Of a stretch of DNA of 47,775 nucleotides, positions 1-7,929 are shown piece after piece. The stretch is from an uncultured bacterium (lineage in GTDB: Bacteria; Auribacterota; Erginobacteria; Erginobacterales; Erginobacteraceae), in assembly GCA_937885075.1 (NCBI GenBank), contig CAKZYZ010000354.1, forward strand, positions 1-47,775, written 5' to 3'. Position 1 is the first letter of the stretch. Each line of letters starts with the position of its first letter. The translations under genes were made by a program, and so were the position numbers. The notes beneath the pieces were generated by a model that saw nothing but the letters and a program-made list of their open reading frames with translations, was not told where the DNA came from and ran no database searches.

Positions 1-2
1 AG

Positions 3-845
3 ATGGAAGAAGCGCTCCAAAAGAGCGAGGTCCGTTACCGGGCGGTGGTGGAGGACCAGACTGAACTGATCTCCCGGTATTTACCGGATTTTACCTGCAC
101 CTTTGCCAATGAGGCTTACTGCCGCTATTTTGGATATGAGTGTGATAATCTGATAGGGCAGAGTCTGCGTGCCCTCTTCCCGGAAAAAGAACTCCCTCAT
201 CTGGAGAAGCAGTTGGCCGCGATGACTCCGGAATCTCCGGCCATGATTCATGAGCAGAAGATTATCGGCGCGCGGGGTGATCTCCGCTGGCAGCTCTGGA
301 GCAACCGGGCGATCTTTGATAAGAGAGGAAAGGTCATTGAATATCAGTCGGTAGCCCGGGATATCACTGAACGGCGAAAGGCGGAGGTGGCCTTAAAGAA
401 ATCCCGCCGAATCCTTAAGGAACAGAAGAAGGTTCTGGAACAGAAGAATGTGGCCCTCCGGGAGATTCTGGAGCAGATCGGTTTTGAGAAGAAACAGATC
501 AAGGACAATGTGATAAAAAATGTGGATGAACTGCTCATCCCCATCATCCGGAAGATGAAGACCAGAGCCACCGGCCAGATGACCGTATATGTCGAACTGC
601 TGGAGAAAAACCTGGAAGAACTGGCCTCAGCCTTCGGAAAGAAAATATCCCGGGCCGAATTAAAATTAACCCCGCGGGAGATTGAGGTCTGCTCCCTGAT
701 CAAGAACGGGCTTGCCAGCAAGGAGTTGGCGGAGATTCTTCACATCTCGGTCAAAACGATAGAGCGCCACCGGGAGAGTATCCGGAAGAAGTTCGACATT
801 CAGCATAAGCAGATTAATCTATTTACTTTTCTACAACAGTTATAA
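3..845 (+). CDS. PAS-domain LuxR-type transcriptional regulator (5' truncated)
   Basis: A sensory PAS domain spans about residues 8-125 and ends in the usual RDITERRKAE linker. A helical, coiled-coil-prone segment (about 128-215) follows, then a LuxR/GerE helix-turn-helix at about 221-278, with LTPREIEVC at its start and SVKTIERHRESIRKKF as the recognition region. The architecture is that of one-component sensors in which the PAS domain binds a ligand or cofactor and the HTH acts on nearby promoters. The visible start lies two bases from the contig edge, and the opening residues resemble an inter-PAS linker, so the real protein probably begins upstream with more sensor domains. Its position just before the methyltransferase and hydroxylase locus makes it a candidate local regulator, which is inference. 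The domain call is secure; the ligand is unknown. Confidence 0.85.
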   Translation: MEEALQKSEVRYRAVVEDQTELISRYLPDFTCTFANEAYCRYFGYECDNLIGQSLRALFPEKELPHLEKQLAAMTPESPAMIHEQKIIGARGDLRWQLWSNRAIFDKRGKVIEYQSVARDITERRKAEVALKKSRRILKEQKKVLEQKNVALREILEQIGFEKKQIKDNVIKNVDELLIPIIRKMKTRATGQMTVYVELLEKNLEELASAFGKKISRAELKLTPREIEVCSLIKNGLASKELAEILHISVKTIERHRESIRKKFDIQHKQINLFTFLQQL

Positions 846-880
846 CCCAATTTATTCATAAATTGGGTTATTTTAAAAAA
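843..880 (+). terminator. Rho-independent terminator after the regulator
   Basis: A 12-bp stem (AACCCAATTTAT with its complement) has an almost closed loop and overlaps the stop codon. A TTTT run and A-rich sequence follow. It probably ends the regulator transcript. Confidence 0.7.
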
Positions 881-1179
881 ATGCCGGAGGTGTCATCGCC
901 GGCAACAATATAATGTGTTGATAATGAGTTATTTTTTCCTATGAGTTATTGCCCGATAATTCGAGAGAGCGTTCCACTCTGCCGGATCTTTTCTAAATGG
1001 CGGCTTCCGAAACGTCCTCCGCCAAGCATAACTGCTAAATGAGCAGTTGAAAGGCAGCGCGGACTTTTGGAACTTTTCTGTTGATTCGCAAGTATTTATT
1101 ACTCAAGTTCTATCCAGTTTCGAAAGTCAGGGGAGTATTTAATTAAATAGAATCGTGGCAAAAATTGGAGAAGAAAGTT
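881..1179. other. Intergenic leader upstream of the methyltransferase
   Basis: About 300 bases hold no gene. Two small hairpins are visible: a GCCGG/CCGGC stem at 883-903, and AACTGCT with its complement at about 1029-1047. I looked for a cobalamin riboswitch because the downstream gene belongs to a corrinoid-dependent family, but I could not find a convincing B12 box. A promoter must lie here because the preceding gene ends in a terminator, but no clear -35/-10 pair stands out. Confidence 0.4.
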
Positions 1180-2559
1180 ATGGCTTCATTGGAAAAATTA
1201 GCGTTAATGCTTCAGCGGGCTAAAGACGGTAAACCCTGTACTCTTAGAGAATGGGAGATAGTGGTTTTACCTCAATCGGTAAAAAAGATCCTTAAAAAGT
1301 TTGATTTAGAGCAGACCTTTAATAAAGACGAACCGGTCAACCAGGATATGGAACTGGCCGACCGGTTTTTTCAGGCCGGACTGGAATTAGCAACAGAGAT
1401 CGGTCTGATGTGTCCCGATACCGAATCCACCATCCAGCTCAGCCGGGAGGAGATCCTGGAAGGGGTGGAAGCCGCCCCCGATCACCTGACCCTCGGGGAA
1501 GGCAACGATCGGATCACCATCCATGCTCGCCGGATCGAGGATCCGATCCCGCCGGTTCTGGGAGGGCCTCTGGCCATCCAGGTTTCGGAAGAACTCTATG
1601 TCCCGATTGCCGCCGGTATTTTGAAGAGCCGGAAGGTCCGGGTCCAGCAAGGTCCGTCGATTGACCGGGTCTTTGATCTCCCCGTTTATTCCGGCACTCC
1701 CTTTGAGACCATCGTCGCCTTCCGGGAGAACCGTCTCCGGGAAGAAGCCCAGTGGCGGGCCGGTCGTCCCGGGATCCCCAACATCACGATCGCTTCCAGC
1801 ACCACCGAGTTCGGCAATCTGGGCGGTTTCGCCGGATCGACCCGGCCTGACAATCCGGCCATAGCGGTTATCCTCCACCCGGCCGAGCTGAAGATCTGTT
1901 ACGCCAGTTTTCACAAGGCCGCCGCGGCGATCGGATACGGGGGCTACATCTTCTCCGGCACTAACTCGATGATCGGCGGTTACACCGGAGGAGCTGAAGG
2001 CGCGACCGTGGGAAATATCGCGACCGTGTTGCTCCAGTTCCCGGTCATGCAGGCGGATATGTCGAACTCGTCACTCTATGATGTTCGGATGGACTCGGTC
2101 TGCGGGAGGCATGGCCTCTGGGCGCTGAGCATGGCCAATCAGGCGATCAGCAACAATACTCACCTCCTTGACCACAAAGTCATCAATCAGTCCGCCGGTC
2201 CCTGCACCGAGGAGATCCTCTATACCACCGCGGCCGGCCTGATCGCGTCCGGGGTATCCGGGATGGAATTCAACCTCGGTCCCCGCTCCGCCGGGGGACG
2301 GTTCAAGAATTACCTCTCCCCGTTGGAGCACTGGTTCTCGGGTGAGGTCTTTGAAGCCAGCGCCAAACTATCCTTATCCCAGGCCAACGAATTGATCCTT
2401 TATCTGCTCAGTAAATATGAGGATACCCTGAAAGATCCTCCGAAAGGCCAGAGCTTTACCGAGTGCTTTGACATAAAAACTCTGACCCCGACCAAGGAAT
2501 GGCAGAAAATTTATGACCGGGTTAAAGATGACCTGACGGCGCACGGGATGGAGTTTTAG
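1180..2559 (+). CDS. MtmB-type methylamine:corrinoid methyltransferase homologue lacking pyrrolysine
   Basis: The 459-residue protein resembles archaeal monomethylamine methyltransferase MtmB (458 residues) along its whole length, as I recall that sequence. Matching stretches include the N-terminal RAKDGKPCTLREWE, the central GRPG, GGYTGGAEG, the SAGPCTEE motif and the C-terminal FTECFDIKTLTPT. MtmB carries pyrrolysine, encoded by an in-frame TAG, at residue 202 just after GRPG. Counting from the start chosen here, the same column is Ile202 and the frame has no amber codon. I chose ATG 1180 over the TTG at 1165 because GGAGAAG sits 7-13 bases upstream. The known family transfers a methyl group from an amine to a corrinoid protein. 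Without pyrrolysine the substrate may be a quaternary amine or another N-methyl compound, as in MtgB-type relatives of MttB. No corrinoid protein is seen in the window. Family membership is firm; substrate unknown. Confidence 0.85.
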   Translation: MASLEKLALMLQRAKDGKPCTLREWEIVVLPQSVKKILKKFDLEQTFNKDEPVNQDMELADRFFQAGLELATEIGLMCPDTESTIQLSREEILEGVEAAPDHLTLGEGNDRITIHARRIEDPIPPVLGGPLAIQVSEELYVPIAAGILKSRKVRVQQGPSIDRVFDLPVYSGTPFETIVAFRENRLREEAQWRAGRPGIPNITIASSTTEFGNLGGFAGSTRPDNPAIAVILHPAELKICYASFHKAAAAIGYGGYIFSGTNSMIGGYTGGAEGATVGNIATVLLQFPVMQADMSNSSLYDVRMDSVCGRHGLWALSMANQAISNNTHLLDHKVINQSAGPCTEEILYTTAAGLIASGVSGMEFNLGPRSAGGRFKNYLSPLEHWFSGEVFEASAKLSLSQANELILYLLSKYEDTLKDPPKGQSFTECFDIKTLTPTKEWQKIYDRVKDDLTAHGMEF

Positions 2560-2578
2560 TCCCGCCGATGGCGGGACT
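2558..2578. repeat. Perfect hairpin overlapping the methyltransferase stop codon
   Basis: AGTCCCGCC, a GAT loop and GGCGGGACT form a perfect 9-bp stem that begins inside the stop codon. No T-run follows, so it looks more like a REP-type or mRNA-stabilising hairpin than an intrinsic terminator. Confidence 0.6.
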
Positions 2579-2604
2579 AACGTTGAAAAATAAGAACGTT
2601 GAAA

Positions 2605-2841
2605 AGGGAGGGATCGGTAATCAGTAATCAGTGATCGGTGATCAGTCAACCGGGTGGCCGAGTGTTCTTTTCCTGACAACCGATTACCGCTTACCGATTA
2701 CTATCCTTTTAAAGGGGCCGAGGTAGGGGGATCAATCGGTGTTAATCCGTGTAATCCGTGGACAGAAAAGGGGGGGAGGTAGAGGGAAGCAATTAGTGCA
2801 AATTGGTGTAATTAGTGGACAGCAAAGCCGCCAAGCCAAGG
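2605..2841. repeat. Intergenic repeat block (TAATCAGT palindrome, GGGGCCGAGG word, ATTAGTG module)
   Basis: Three modules follow one another. At 2605-2713 a palindromic run of GGTAATCAGT-like words folds back on GATTACCGCTTACC-like words around a GTGTTCTTTT loop. The word GGGGCCGAGGTAGGGGG lies at 2714-2730. At 2791-2841 there are ATTAGTG/TGTAATTAGTGGAC words ending in GCAAAGCCGCCAAGCC. The same three modules, in the same order, recur in the transporter operon gaps (for example 14718-14953). The block is open in the frame of the next gene and could mislead start prediction. Confidence 0.8.
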
Positions 2842-2858
2842 TTGAAGGAGCAGGACCA

Positions 2859-5150
2859 ATGAACAAAACCAGCGGATACAAGTATGTCGGAAAACCTGTT
2901 CTCCGGATTGATGTTCGGGAGAAGGTGACCGGCCAGACCAAATATTCTACCGATCTTTACTTTAAAGATATGCTTCGGGCGAAAGTTCTCAGAAGCCGCT
3001 ACCCCCACGCGAAGATTCTTAAGCTGGACGTGGAGAAAGCGAGGCGCCTTCCCGGGGTAGAGGCGGTTCTCACCCATGAAGACGTTCCCGGTCATAACGG
3101 CTTTGGAATTATCGAACCCAACTGGCCGGTCCTCTGTTCCGACCGGGTCCGTTACCGGGGGGACGCGATCGCTCTGGTGGCGGCGGTAGATGAGCGGACC
3201 GCCGAAGAAGCTCTCTCCCTGATCGAGGTGGAGTATGAACCGCTGGAAATTATCGATACCCCGGAGGAGGCTCTCCGTGAGAATGCTCCCCTGATTCATG
3301 AGGATGGGAATATCCTCCATACCATGGAGTTGAGCAAGGGAGACGCGGAGACGGGATTCGAAGAATCGGAGATTATCCATGAGAAGACTTATAATACCCA
3401 GTTCATGGAACACGCCTATATTGAGACCGAGGGTGGGGTAGCAATCTATAATGAAGATGACGGCGTTATCACCATCTGGTGCGGCAGCCAGTATGTTTTT
3501 CGCGATCAGCTCCAGGTAGCCCGCAGCCTTGACTGGGACCCCGAGAAGATCAGGGTTATTGGTTCTCCGGTCGGGGGTGCCTTCGGGGGGAAGGATGAGA
3601 TCAGCACCCAGATTCATACCGCGCTGCTGGCGCTCCATACAAAAAAACCGGTCCGTCTTCACTGGACCCGGGAAGAATCGATCGTGGTTGGTCCCAAGCG
3701 CCACGCGTTTAAGACTGATTTCAAGATTGGAATGAACAAAGCCGGCCATTTCCAAGTCATTGATCTATCTCTGGAAGCCAATGGTGGGCCCTACGATACC
3801 ATCAGTGGTCCGGTTCTCAATGTAGCGGTGGAAGTAGGGTCAGGTCCCTATCGGTATTCAAATTCACATATCAAGGGGGTGACAGTCTATACCAACAATA
3901 CGGTAGGAGGTGAATTTCGTGGATTTGGCGGTCCTCAGACTTCATTCGGTATGGAGCAGGAGATTGACCGGCTGGCCGAAGAGATCAAGATGGATCCGAT
4001 CGAATTTCGGCTCCATAACGCGGTGGAGAAAGGAGATATCTCTGTTATCGATCATGAATTAAAGACCAGTACCGGCACCAAAGCGACCCTGCGGGCCGCC
4101 CGGGATACCGACCTCTGGCGGAACCGGGAGAAGATCAAGCGTGATCTCGGGGAAAAGTATCCGGACTGCCAATTTGGTGTCGGGGTAGCGACGATCATGG
4201 TTCCGGTTGGACTGGGGGTTGGTATCCCCGACTTCGCCAATGTGGTAATTGAAATCGGTGAAGAAGGGAGCGTAACTCTACGGACCGGAGCGATTGAGAT
4301 CGGCCAAGGAAACCTGACCGCCTACGCCCAGATGCTGGCTGAATCGCTGGAGTGCGATATCGAAAAGATTGAAGTGATTCATGGAGATACATTTCTTACT
4401 CCTGATTCGGGGTCGGTCACCGCTTCTCGTTCAATTATGATGGTTGGGAACGCTATCCTTAACGGGGTGAAACAATTGATCCCCCGGTTGATATCCCTTG
4501 GCGCGGATCTCCTGGAAGTCCCGGAGGAAGAAGCGGAGTATGGCGGTGGCCGGGTCTCTCTGAAGAAAGATCCCGGCCGGGCGGTCACTATCGCCCAACT
4601 GGCTGATGCCGCGCTCCGGCGAAAAGATCCCTTGAAGGTTACCGGGACCTCTAATATGCCGGAATCGGATAAGGATTTTGGCGATGGCCTTCCCCATATC
4701 TGTTATACCTATAATACTCAGTTGGCCCTGGTAGGGGTTGATATGGGGACCGGTGAAGTTGAAGTTAGAAATACCATCTCACTCCCGCAGTTGGGAAGGG
4801 CGATAAACTCGGCCGGGGTGGAAGGGCAGTGTGAAGGTGCTACAGTAATGGGACAGGGGTACGCTCTTTACGAAGACGTAATAGTTAAAGAAGGGGAATT
4901 TAAAAATACCGGATTCTCCACCTATATTATCCCCACCTCTCTCGATGCTACCGATCATGAGACAGTGGTCGTTGACCTACCGGAGCTCGAAGGACCCTTC
5001 GGTGCCAAGGGGATCGGAGAAGCCTCCACCTGCACCATCGCCCCGGCCATCGCCAACGCCATCTATGACGCGGTAGGGATCCGATTCGATTCCCTGCCGA
5101 TTACCCCGGAGAAGGTTTGGAAAAAGATTAGGTTGGGCAGTGGGGAGTAG
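2859..5150 (+). CDS. Molybdenum hydroxylase large subunit (xanthine dehydrogenase/aldehyde oxidase type)
   Basis: The 763-residue protein has the family's usual large-subunit length and motifs. The pterin loop GGAFGGK is at 239-245, RGFGGPQ at 354-360, a GQGNLTAYAQ segment follows, and GIGE near the C-terminus gives the probable base Glu721. These enzymes hydroxylate N-heterocycles or aldehydes at a Mo-cytosine or Mo-molybdopterin centre. The residue after GGAFGGK, Glu802 in bovine xanthine oxidase, is Asp here, while the substrate arginine of RGFGGPQ is kept, so a purine-like substrate is plausible but altered. No 2Fe-2S or FAD subunit is encoded in the window. ATG 2859 is chosen because GGAG lies at 2847-2850; the frame stays open upstream only through repeat DNA. 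The last residues and the stop lie in a GCAGTGGG-type repeat. Confidence 0.9.
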   Translation: MNKTSGYKYVGKPVLRIDVREKVTGQTKYSTDLYFKDMLRAKVLRSRYPHAKILKLDVEKARRLPGVEAVLTHEDVPGHNGFGIIEPNWPVLCSDRVRYRGDAIALVAAVDERTAEEALSLIEVEYEPLEIIDTPEEALRENAPLIHEDGNILHTMELSKGDAETGFEESEIIHEKTYNTQFMEHAYIETEGGVAIYNEDDGVITIWCGSQYVFRDQLQVARSLDWDPEKIRVIGSPVGGAFGGKDEISTQIHTALLALHTKKPVRLHWTREESIVVGPKRHAFKTDFKIGMNKAGHFQVIDLSLEANGGPYDTISGPVLNVAVEVGSGPYRYSNSHIKGVTVYTNNTVGGEFRGFGGPQTSFGMEQEIDRLAEEIKMDPIEFRLHNAVEKGDISVIDHELKTSTGTKATLRAARDTDLWRNREKIKRDLGEKYPDCQFGVGVATIMVPVGLGVGIPDFANVVIEIGEEGSVTLRTGAIEIGQGNLTAYAQMLAESLECDIEKIEVIHGDTFLTPDSGSVTASRSIMMVGNAILNGVKQLIPRLISLGADLLEVPEEEAEYGGGRVSLKKDPGRAVTIAQLADAALRRKDPLKVTGTSNMPESDKDFGDGLPHICYTYNTQLALVGVDMGTGEVEVRNTISLPQLGRAINSAGVEGQCEGATVMGQGYALYEDVIVKEGEFKNTGFSTYIIPTSLDATDHETVVVDLPELEGPFGAKGIGEASTCTIAPAIANAIYDAVGIRFDSLPITPEKVWKKIRLGSGE

Positions 5151-5464
5151 GCAGTGGGCAGTGGACCGGCCCTGTAGCCGCGGTCGCTGACCGCGGATGG
5201 GGGAATGGGGAGTGGGCAGAGGTAGAAGCAGGGATGAGGAGGTAGGAGCAGGGAATGGCAGGGACTGAACGTCGAACTTCGAATGCCGAACTTCGAACGT
5301 CGCATAGCTTGCAGCGCCTCGCAAAATGTCTTCGGCACCGCAGGGTAAACCCCGTAAAATGATTTCGTCACCTCGTGGTAAAAATTCGTAGTTCTTTTTT
5401 ATTTAGCGAAGATTCGCGGTTTAATCACTTACAAAACTAAGTTATGGGAGGAGTATAATAACTC
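5151..5464. repeat. Intergenic region with short palindromic repeats
   Basis: The gap holds no gene. It contains a GGGCAGTGGGGAGTAGGCAG repeat overlapping the upstream stop codon, a perfect CCGCGGTC-GCT-GACCGCGG hairpin at 5178-5196, GAACGTCGAACTTCGAA words at about 5268-5302, and a partial GCGAAGATTCGCGGTTTAAT repeat at 5405-5424 that recurs near 33075 and 41470. Confidence 0.65.
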
Positions 5465-5779
5465 ATGGCTAAAGCGGAGATCAAACCAGGGATCTGTGGT
5501 TTTACCACCACGGTAGAGGTGTGTAAGACCGGGGTTCGTTCCTGTTCACTGACGGTTAAAAGCGACTGTTCCCACATCCGGGAACTGGCCTCGAAACTGA
5601 CCGAACTTGACCCCTTCCGGGAGATTGCATTTCGCGGGGAAGGGCCACTGGTCTTCCGGGAGGCAGCAAGAACTCTTCCTCATCCCGCCTGTCCGGTTCC
5701 GATCGGGATCATCAAAGCGATCGAGGTGGAAGCCGGTCTGGCCCTCCCCCGGGATGTGGAGATAAGGTTGAGCAAGTAA
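5465..5779 (+). CDS. Small cysteine-containing protein of unknown function
   Basis: The protein is 104 residues, soluble, and has five cysteines (11, 20, 27, 35, 76). Notable segments are GICGFTT, SDCSHIRELASKL, the DPF motif at 49-51 and HPACPVPIGIIKAIEVEAGLALP at 73-95. I recall ~100-residue proteins with a CGF...DPF...CPVP...GLALP pattern, possibly catalogued as DUF6951, beside corrinoid methyltransferase genes; this is memory and unverified. The spacing of cysteines could suit a metal or Fe-S site. A GGGAGGAG Shine-Dalgarno lies 5445-5452. It sits between two molybdenum hydroxylase genes in the same direction, so a role in the same pathway is likely. No function is claimed. Confidence 0.75.
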   Translation: MAKAEIKPGICGFTTTVEVCKTGVRSCSLTVKSDCSHIRELASKLTELDPFREIAFRGEGPLVFREAARTLPHPACPVPIGIIKAIEVEAGLALPRDVEIRLSK

Positions 5780-5841
5780 AGAATGAATAAATACTCTTAC
5801 GATTGCTTGGCGGCGGTTGAAAAAGAAAACGCGCTTGAATA

Positions 5842-5873
5842 AAAAGCGGTACTACCCCGGTAGTGCCGCTTTT
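5842..5873 (+). terminator. Rho-independent terminator
   Basis: A 15-bp stem, AAAAGCGGTACTACC paired with GGTAGTGCCGCTTTT with one mismatch, closes on a two-base loop and ends in T residues. The A-rich 5' side makes it usable from both strands. It separates the small protein gene from the second hydroxylase gene. Confidence 0.75.
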
Positions 5874-5939
5874 CTGATACTCCCCCATATTGTTCTATTA
5901 TCCCCGCCTCTTCCCATGTTATAATTCGCTCCAGAGGAT

Positions 5940-6074
5940 AAAAATTTAGCGCCTTCGGCGCTAACGTTAAAAAATAAAGCCGTTGAAGAATAAGAACGTT
6001 GAAGAAAAAAAACGTTAAACGCCCAGCAAAATGCGGAGCGGCTACCATCATCACGAAATTTATGGAGATAATAA
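5940..6074. repeat. Leader with short repeats before the second hydroxylase gene
   Basis: A perfect AGCGCC-TTC-GGCGCT hairpin lies at 5948-5962. Three ACGTTGAA/CGTTAAA words follow, related to those at 2580-2605. GGAGA at 6064-6068 is the ribosome binding site for the ATG at 6075. Confidence 0.55.
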
Positions 6075-7748
6075 ATGACTCTTCAGTACCTTGGACAAAA
6101 TCTTTCCCGGCCTGACGCGTTTGACAAAATAACCGGGGCGGCCACTTATCTTGATGATATCCGCCTTCCCGGTCTTCTTCATATGGCGGTTCTCCTCCCT
6201 GAAGACGCGCACGCGATAATCCGTTCAATCGATGTAACCGAGGCTGAAAGGTCTCCGGGGGTAGTACAGGTGGTTATCGGACGTGATTGCCCATCCCGTC
6301 ATGGGATCGATTTTCGGGACCGGCGGCCGCTGGCGGTCGATCGGGTTCGCCACGTCGGTGAACCGGTGGCGGCGGTTATCGCTGAAGATGTCCGTCAGGC
6401 CCGTCTCGCCGTCCATAAGATCCGGGTTGAGTATGAGCAGTTACCGGTTTACACCGATGGACGCGCGGCCATGGCGGGTGGAGCTATCTTGATTCATCCG
6501 GAGACCGACCCGGAAGAGTATCCCGCCAGCTGGAATCATCTTCCCGGGACCAATATTGTCAATCATCAGGTACTGAAGAAGGGGAACCTCGATCAGGGGG
6601 TTGCCGATTCCGATATTACTGTCGAAGGTGAATTTAATTATCCGTTTTCCGTCCCCGGAGCGATTGAACCGCATGGAGCGATTGTCTGGTTTAAAGGGAA
6701 TGGGATAATTGAGGCGTGGCTCTCCTGTATCCGTCCCTTCATGGTAAGAAAAATGCTGGCTGAGATTTACCATCGGCCGGTAAGCTCCGTCCGGGTACAC
6801 GTCCCGGAGGTGGGAGGATGTTTCGGGGATAAATCCGGAACTCACTTTGTCTTTACGGTGGCCGCGGCGGCCAGCCGTATCCCCGGCCGGCCGGTTAAAT
6901 GGTTTGCTACCCGCAAAGAATCTTTTCTCTGCGGTTCGATCGGAAATGGGATCAGAACTCGTCTGAAGATCGGCGCTGATTCCAGAGGAAATCTCACCTT
7001 CTTTAAAGGAGTCGTCCATCACTCGGTAGGGGCATATTCTGACATAGGGAGCGGTGTGATGACAGCCGCCCTGGCGAATATCACGGGCCCGTATGAGGTT
7101 CCCAATTACCAACTGGAAGGATCTTGTGTCTATACCAATACGCCCCCGGTCGGGGCACTCCGCGGCTTCGGCAACCAGTCGGCCTTTTTCGCCACGGAAA
7201 GGCTGATGGATATGCTGGCAAAAAAATTGAAGATGAATCCGGTCCGCTTGCGGGAGATAAATCTTCCGCGAGCCGGTCAGGGGAATCATCCCGGTGACCT
7301 GGGGGATGTTGGTGGATGTGTAAGTATCGTTGCCGAGAAACTTTATCCCCGACCCAAGCCGGTTGAGGATGAATTGTATTTTTACGGGCGCGGTTTTTCC
7401 GTTCTTAGAAAAACCCCCGGTCCGACCGGATTCTACGGCCGGAGCTGTTATCTGAAATTCAATGGAGATGGATCCGTAACTTTAAATTTCGGAACAGTGG
7501 ATATGGGAGGGGGGCATCGCAATGCCATGCGCCAGATCGCGGCGGAAACGCTGCGGATCTCTCCGGAGAGGATTACGGTCTCCTCCGATATCGATACCCA
7601 GACATCTCCCTGGGAGTGGCAGACAGTGGGCTCGCTTTCGGTTTTACTCTGCGGGCAGGCGGTGGTCGAGGCCGCCGGGAAGGCGATTGAACTATTGAAA
7701 GAGACCGCCGCCCGGGTTCTTGGATGTCCATCGGGCCAGCTTAGCTAG
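6075..7748 (+). pseudogene. Second molybdenum hydroxylase large subunit, N-terminal part of an interrupted gene
   Basis: The 557 residues form the first three quarters of a xanthine dehydrogenase-type large subunit. GGCFGDK (247-253) replaces the usual GGxFGGK and is followed by Ser where bovine xanthine oxidase has Glu802. RGFGNQ replaces RGFGGPQ, so the substrate should differ from that of the gene at 2859. The frame ends at a TAG made by the junction of the target duplication and an inserted palindromic element. Joining ...GQLS to YDGEQVFKTSDP in the downstream fragment gives an uninterrupted 769-residue protein, a normal family length. The truncated product lacks the C-terminal region with the catalytic glutamate and should be inactive by itself. 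Confidence 0.85.
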
Positions 7749-7929
7749 ACCTTACTCGAAAAGCCTTTTAAACCACGAAGAACACGAAGTTCACGAAGGA
7801 ATTTGAAGAAACAAAGGAAAATTCCATAGTTTTCTTTGTTTTTCTTCGTGTTCTTCGTGACCTTCGTGGTGAATATTTAGTTTTTTAGCACAGAATGTTA
7901 AAAATACCTTTTCGAGTACGGCCTAGCTA
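7742..7929. mobile_element. MITE-like palindromic insertion with 6-bp target duplication
   Basis: TAGCTA occurs at 7742-7747 and again at 7924-7929. Between the copies lie 176 bp with imperfect terminal inverted repeats sharing CC-N-TACTCGAAAAG (left end at 7748, right end at 7923). The interior is a long hairpin: three CACGAAG words at 7772-7799 pair with three CTTCGTG words at 7843-7870, and an inner AAACAAAG/CTTTGTTT stem closes it. No transposase is encoded, so this is a non-autonomous element. Excising the element and one TAGCTA restores codons CTT AGC TAC GAT GGT in frame. Confidence 0.9.

Noticed and set aside
881-1179. Cobalamin riboswitch before the methyltransferase
   Set aside because: Small hairpins are present but no recognisable B12 box or core pattern could be traced.
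1387-1914. Opposite-strand reading frames inside the methyltransferase and similar long antisense frames elsewhere
   Set aside because: They are low-complexity shadows of well-supported genes and show no family motifs or ribosome sites.
1180-2559. Pyrrolysine readthrough in the MtmB homologue
   Set aside because: The frame has no internal TAG; the pyrrolysine column is an Ile codon.
2739-2858. Extended N-terminus of the first hydroxylase
   Set aside because: The 40 extra residues are encoded by repeat DNA, while ATG 2859 has a good ribosome site and starts the conserved domain.
7746-7748. Functional split or stop-codon recoding of the second hydroxylase
   Set aside because: The stop lies at a target duplication next to an inserted element, and excision restores the frame; no recoding is needed.
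7748-7923. Insertion sequence with transposase
   Set aside because: The element is 176 bp and encodes no protein; it can only be non-autonomous.
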